A DNA stretch of 64,000 nt from an uncultured Clostridia bacterium (GTDB lineage Bacteria; Bacillota; Clostridia; Oscillospirales; Acutalibacteraceae). A program made the translations under genes and the position numbers. Numbering within the stretch: position 1 is the first letter of the stretch; every line of letters begins with the position of its first letter. The notes under the pieces were generated by a model. The model was not told the origin of the DNA. It saw only the letters and a list, made by a program, of their open reading frames with translations, and ran no database searches. The stretch is from contig CANPVE010000005.1 in assembly GCA_947581635.1 (NCBI GenBank), forward strand, positions 62,001 to 126,000, read 5' to 3'. Of this stretch, positions 61,961 through 64,000 are shown piece by piece.

Positions 61961-61999
61961 ATACAAAAATAATGCAACAATTGATAAGGAGCAAAACTC

Positions 62000-62803
62000 A
62001 TGAAGAAAGCATTATCAATCGCAGGCAGTGACTCTTGCGGAGGCGCCGGTATTCAGGCAGATATTAAAACAATGACGATGAATGGTGTTTACGCTATGAG
62101 TGCTATAACGGCACTGACGGCGCAAAACACAACCGGTGTTAGGGCGATTTTTGAAGTTTCTCCGGAATTTCTAAAACAGCAAATCGATGCTGTTTTCGAG
62201 GATATTTATCCCGATGCAGTAAAGATCGGAATGGTATCTTCGGCTCAACTGATAATGGTAATAGCCGAAAGATTGAAGTACTACAATGCGGGCAATATCG
62301 TAGTTGATCCTGTTATGGTCTCGACAAGCGGTTCCAGTCTTATCAGGAACGACGCAATTGACACACTGATGAAAGAATTGCTGCCCATATCCACTCTCGT
62401 CACTCCGAATATTCCCGAATCGGAGATACTGTCGGACATTGCCGTTAAGAACAGGCAAGATATGTTGACAGCCGCGAAGCAAATCAGCGAAGCTTACGGC
62501 TGTGCCGTTTTGCTCAAGGGAGGTCACAGTGTCAACGATGCCAGCGACCTTTTATACACAAACGGCGAATGTTGTTGGTTTGAAGCCAAACGAATAGACA
62601 ATCCCAATACCCACGGTACAGGCTGCACACTATCCAGTGCCATCGCCTCAAATCTTGCCAAAGGCTTTAGTCTTGCTCAGTCTGTAAAGAGAGCAAAGGA
62701 CTACGTGTCCGGCGCGCTTGAAGCACAACTGGACTTTGGAAAAGGCTCCGGACCAATAAAACATTCATTCAATCTAAACGGCTTCTTTGCCGATGAAAAA
62801 TAA
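62000..62803 (+). CDS. thiD: Hydroxymethylpyrimidine/phosphomethylpyrimidine kinase ThiD
   Basis: ThiD phosphorylates HMP and HMP-P to HMP-PP. The 267-residue ribokinase-fold protein has ALSIAGSDSCGGAGIQADIK at the N-terminus, DPVMVSTSGSSLI, VTPNIPESEIL, and the catalytic GTGCTLSSAIASNLAKG motif. GATAAGGAG precedes the ATG. Confidence 0.96.
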   Translation: MKKALSIAGSDSCGGAGIQADIKTMTMNGVYAMSAITALTAQNTTGVRAIFEVSPEFLKQQIDAVFEDIYPDAVKIGMVSSAQLIMVIAERLKYYNAGNIVVDPVMVSTSGSSLIRNDAIDTLMKELLPISTLVTPNIPESEILSDIAVKNRQDMLTAAKQISEAYGCAVLLKGGHSVNDASDLLYTNGECCWFEAKRIDNPNTHGTGCTLSSAIASNLAKGFSLAQSVKRAKDYVSGALEAQLDFGKGSGPIKHSFNLNGFFADEK

Positions 62804-62839
62804 AGATTTTAAAAATTTGTCTGAAAGGAATAAAGAATC

Positions 62840-64000
62840 ATGAGAAACTATACAACACAAATGGACGCCGCAAGGCGTGGCATTGTAACTCCCGAAATGA
62901 AGGCAGTTGCGGCCAAGGAATACCGCACAGAGGAAGAAATCAGAGAACTTGTGTCAAAGGGACAGGTTGCAATCTGTGCCAATAAACTGCATAAATGCAT
63001 CGACCCCAACGGTGTAGGTTCCATGCTGCGTACAAAGATCAATGTTAATCTCGGCGTCTCCAAGGACTGCAAGGACTATGATATCGAAATGCAGAAGGTG
63101 ATGGCAGCTGTAAATATGGGCGCAGAAGCCATTATGGATCTTTCATCTCACGGCAATACCCAACCATTCAGGAGAAAGCTCACCGGCGAATGCCCCGCAA
63201 TGATCGGAACCGTTCCAGTATACGACAGCGTTATACATTATCAGAGAGATCTGGCAACACTTACCGCAAAAGATTTCATTGATGTGGTTCGTCTGCACGC
63301 TGAAGACGGCGTAGACTTTGTAACACTCCATTGCGGTATCACTCGTAAAACTATAGAACAGATCAAAAAACACAAGAGAAAAATGAATATAGTCTCACGC
63401 GGCGGCTCTCTCGTCTTTGCATGGATGTGCATGACGGGAGAAGAAAATCCGTTTTACGAATATTACGATGAGATACTTGAAATTTGCAGAGAATATGACG
63501 TTACGATCTCTTTGGGTGACGCCTGCCGTCCCGGCTGCCTTGCCGACGCAAGTGACGTATGCCAGATTGAAGAGCTTGTCAGACTGGGTGAGCTGACCAA
63601 GCGTGCTTGGGAAAAGGATGTTCAAGTTATGGTAGAAGGCCCAGGACATATGCCTCTTGACCATATAGAGGCCAACATGAAATTACAGCAGACTATTTGT
63701 ATGGGCGCACCATTTTATGTGCTCGGCCCCCTTGTAACCGATATTGCCCCCGGTTATGACCACATTACATCTGCAATCGGCGGAGCAATCGCGGCTTCTG
63801 CGGGTGCGGCTTTTCTTTGCTATGTCACTCCCGCAGAACATCTTGCGCTTCCTAATGTGGAAGATGTTAAACAGGGTATTATTGCTTCCAAAATAGCAGC
63901 TCATGCCGCAGATATTGCAAAGCATATTCCTCACGCAAGAGATATTGATGACGCCATGGCGGACGCAAGGAGAACCCTTGATTGGGAAAAACAGTGGGAG
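62840..64000 (+). CDS. thiC: Phosphomethylpyrimidine synthase ThiC (3' end outside window)
   Basis: ThiC rearranges aminoimidazole ribotide to HMP-P by radical SAM chemistry. The frame is open for 387 codons to the window end without a stop. Motifs include [58 protein letters not shown] and [20 protein letters not shown]. It starts [20 protein letters not shown], so it is the short clostridial type without the long proteobacterial N-terminal domain. The C-terminal [4Fe-4S] CxxCxxxxC motif must lie just beyond the window. GAAAGGAATAAAG precedes the ATG. Confidence 0.95.
   Translation, partial: MRNYTTQMDAARRGIVTPEMKAVAAKEYRTEEEIRELVSKGQVAICANKLHKCIDPNGVGSMLRTKINVNLGVSKDCKDYDIEMQKVMAAVNMGAEAIMDLSSHGNTQPFRRKLTGECPAMIGTVPVYDSVIHYQRDLATLTAKDFIDVVRLHAEDGVDFVTLHCGITRKTIEQIKKHKRKMNIVSRGGSLVFAWMCMTGEENPFYEYYDEILEICREYDVTISLGDACRPGCLADASDVCQIEELVRLGELTKRAWEKDVQVMVEGPGHMPLDHIEANMKLQQTICMGAPFYVLGPLVTDIAPGYDHITSAIGGAIAASAGAAFLCYVTPAEHLALPNVEDVKQGIIASKIAAHAADIAKHIPHARDIDDAMADARRTLDWEKQWE

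Noticed and set aside
1..64000. CRISPR arrays, insertion sequences or prophage
   Set aside because: No regularly spaced repeats, transposase genes, or phage structural genes were found; the Xer-type recombinase looks chromosomal.

Overview
The window reads as chromosomal DNA of an anaerobic, spore-forming Firmicute of class Clostridia, most plausibly an Oscillospirales/Ruminococcaceae-type gut or environmental bacterium. The evidence is the complete spoIIIAA-AH operon, a dipicolinate synthase pair (dpaAB), oxygen-independent cobalamin synthesis (cbiD, cbiG), the clostridial short type of thiC, many TTG/GTG starts with strong purine-rich ribosome binding sites, and the rplI-dnaB-tilS-hpt-ftsH order. 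The taxonomic call is inference. No prophage, insertion sequence or CRISPR array was seen.

Layout. (1) 1-15108: the tail of a membrane-anchored surface protein, then an almost gapless cobalamin operon: cbiC, D, F, G, H, J, ET fusion, A, cobT, cobU, cobS, a second cobU-like gene, cobC, cbiB, cobD and cbiP. It runs from cobalt-precorrin-4 to the completed nucleotide loop. The first steps (cobaltochelatase, CbiL) and any cobalamin riboswitch must lie outside. (2) 15229-17849: a lipoprotein, a phosphodiester-glycosidase (NAGPA) protein and a divergent Lgt-family protein. (3) 17905-23063, minus strand: a lipoprotein and a topoisomerase-IV-like pair with a conspicuous tandem dyad between the two subunit genes. 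(4) 23268-27924: a DUF1858 protein, trmK, a Nif3-like protein, rqcH and an RluA-type pseudouridine synthase. (5) 28133-33179: a 16-bp site matching the parS consensus, then spoIIIAA-AH. (6) 33300-36650: radC, tRNA-Ala(GGC), tRNA-Leu(CAA), a degenerate ThyX-like protein and a secreted serpin. (7) 36778-41720: an FHA-FtsW/RodA fusion with its partner class B PBP, a SigH-like sigma factor and a zinc-ribbon protein. (8) 42096-45756: dpaAB, an aminotransferase and an unknown membrane protein. (9) 45825-56091: RNase J behind a leader of about 370 nt, gdpP, rplI, dnaB, tilS, hpt and ftsH, which is usually an origin-proximal neighbourhood in Firmicutes and fits the nearby parS. (10) 56343-64000: a Xer-type recombinase behind a 28-bp palindrome, then a TPP-riboswitch-controlled thiamine operon thiS, F, G, H, tenI, thiE, thiD and thiC (cut by the window end).

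How the parts work together. Two vitamin operons dominate the ends. The middle holds sporulation channel genes, spore-core dipicolinate synthesis, an elongation- or spore-type wall synthase pair with a built-in phosphothreonine sensor, and replication and RNA-turnover genes. No single unknown multi-gene defence or mobile system was recognised. The most unusual items are regulatory DNA/RNA elements (the topoisomerase dyads, parS, the RNase J leader, the xer palindrome) and several odd proteins (FHA-FtsW fusion, truncated CobU paralogue, ThyX-like protein without its RHR motif, divergent Lgt, serpin).
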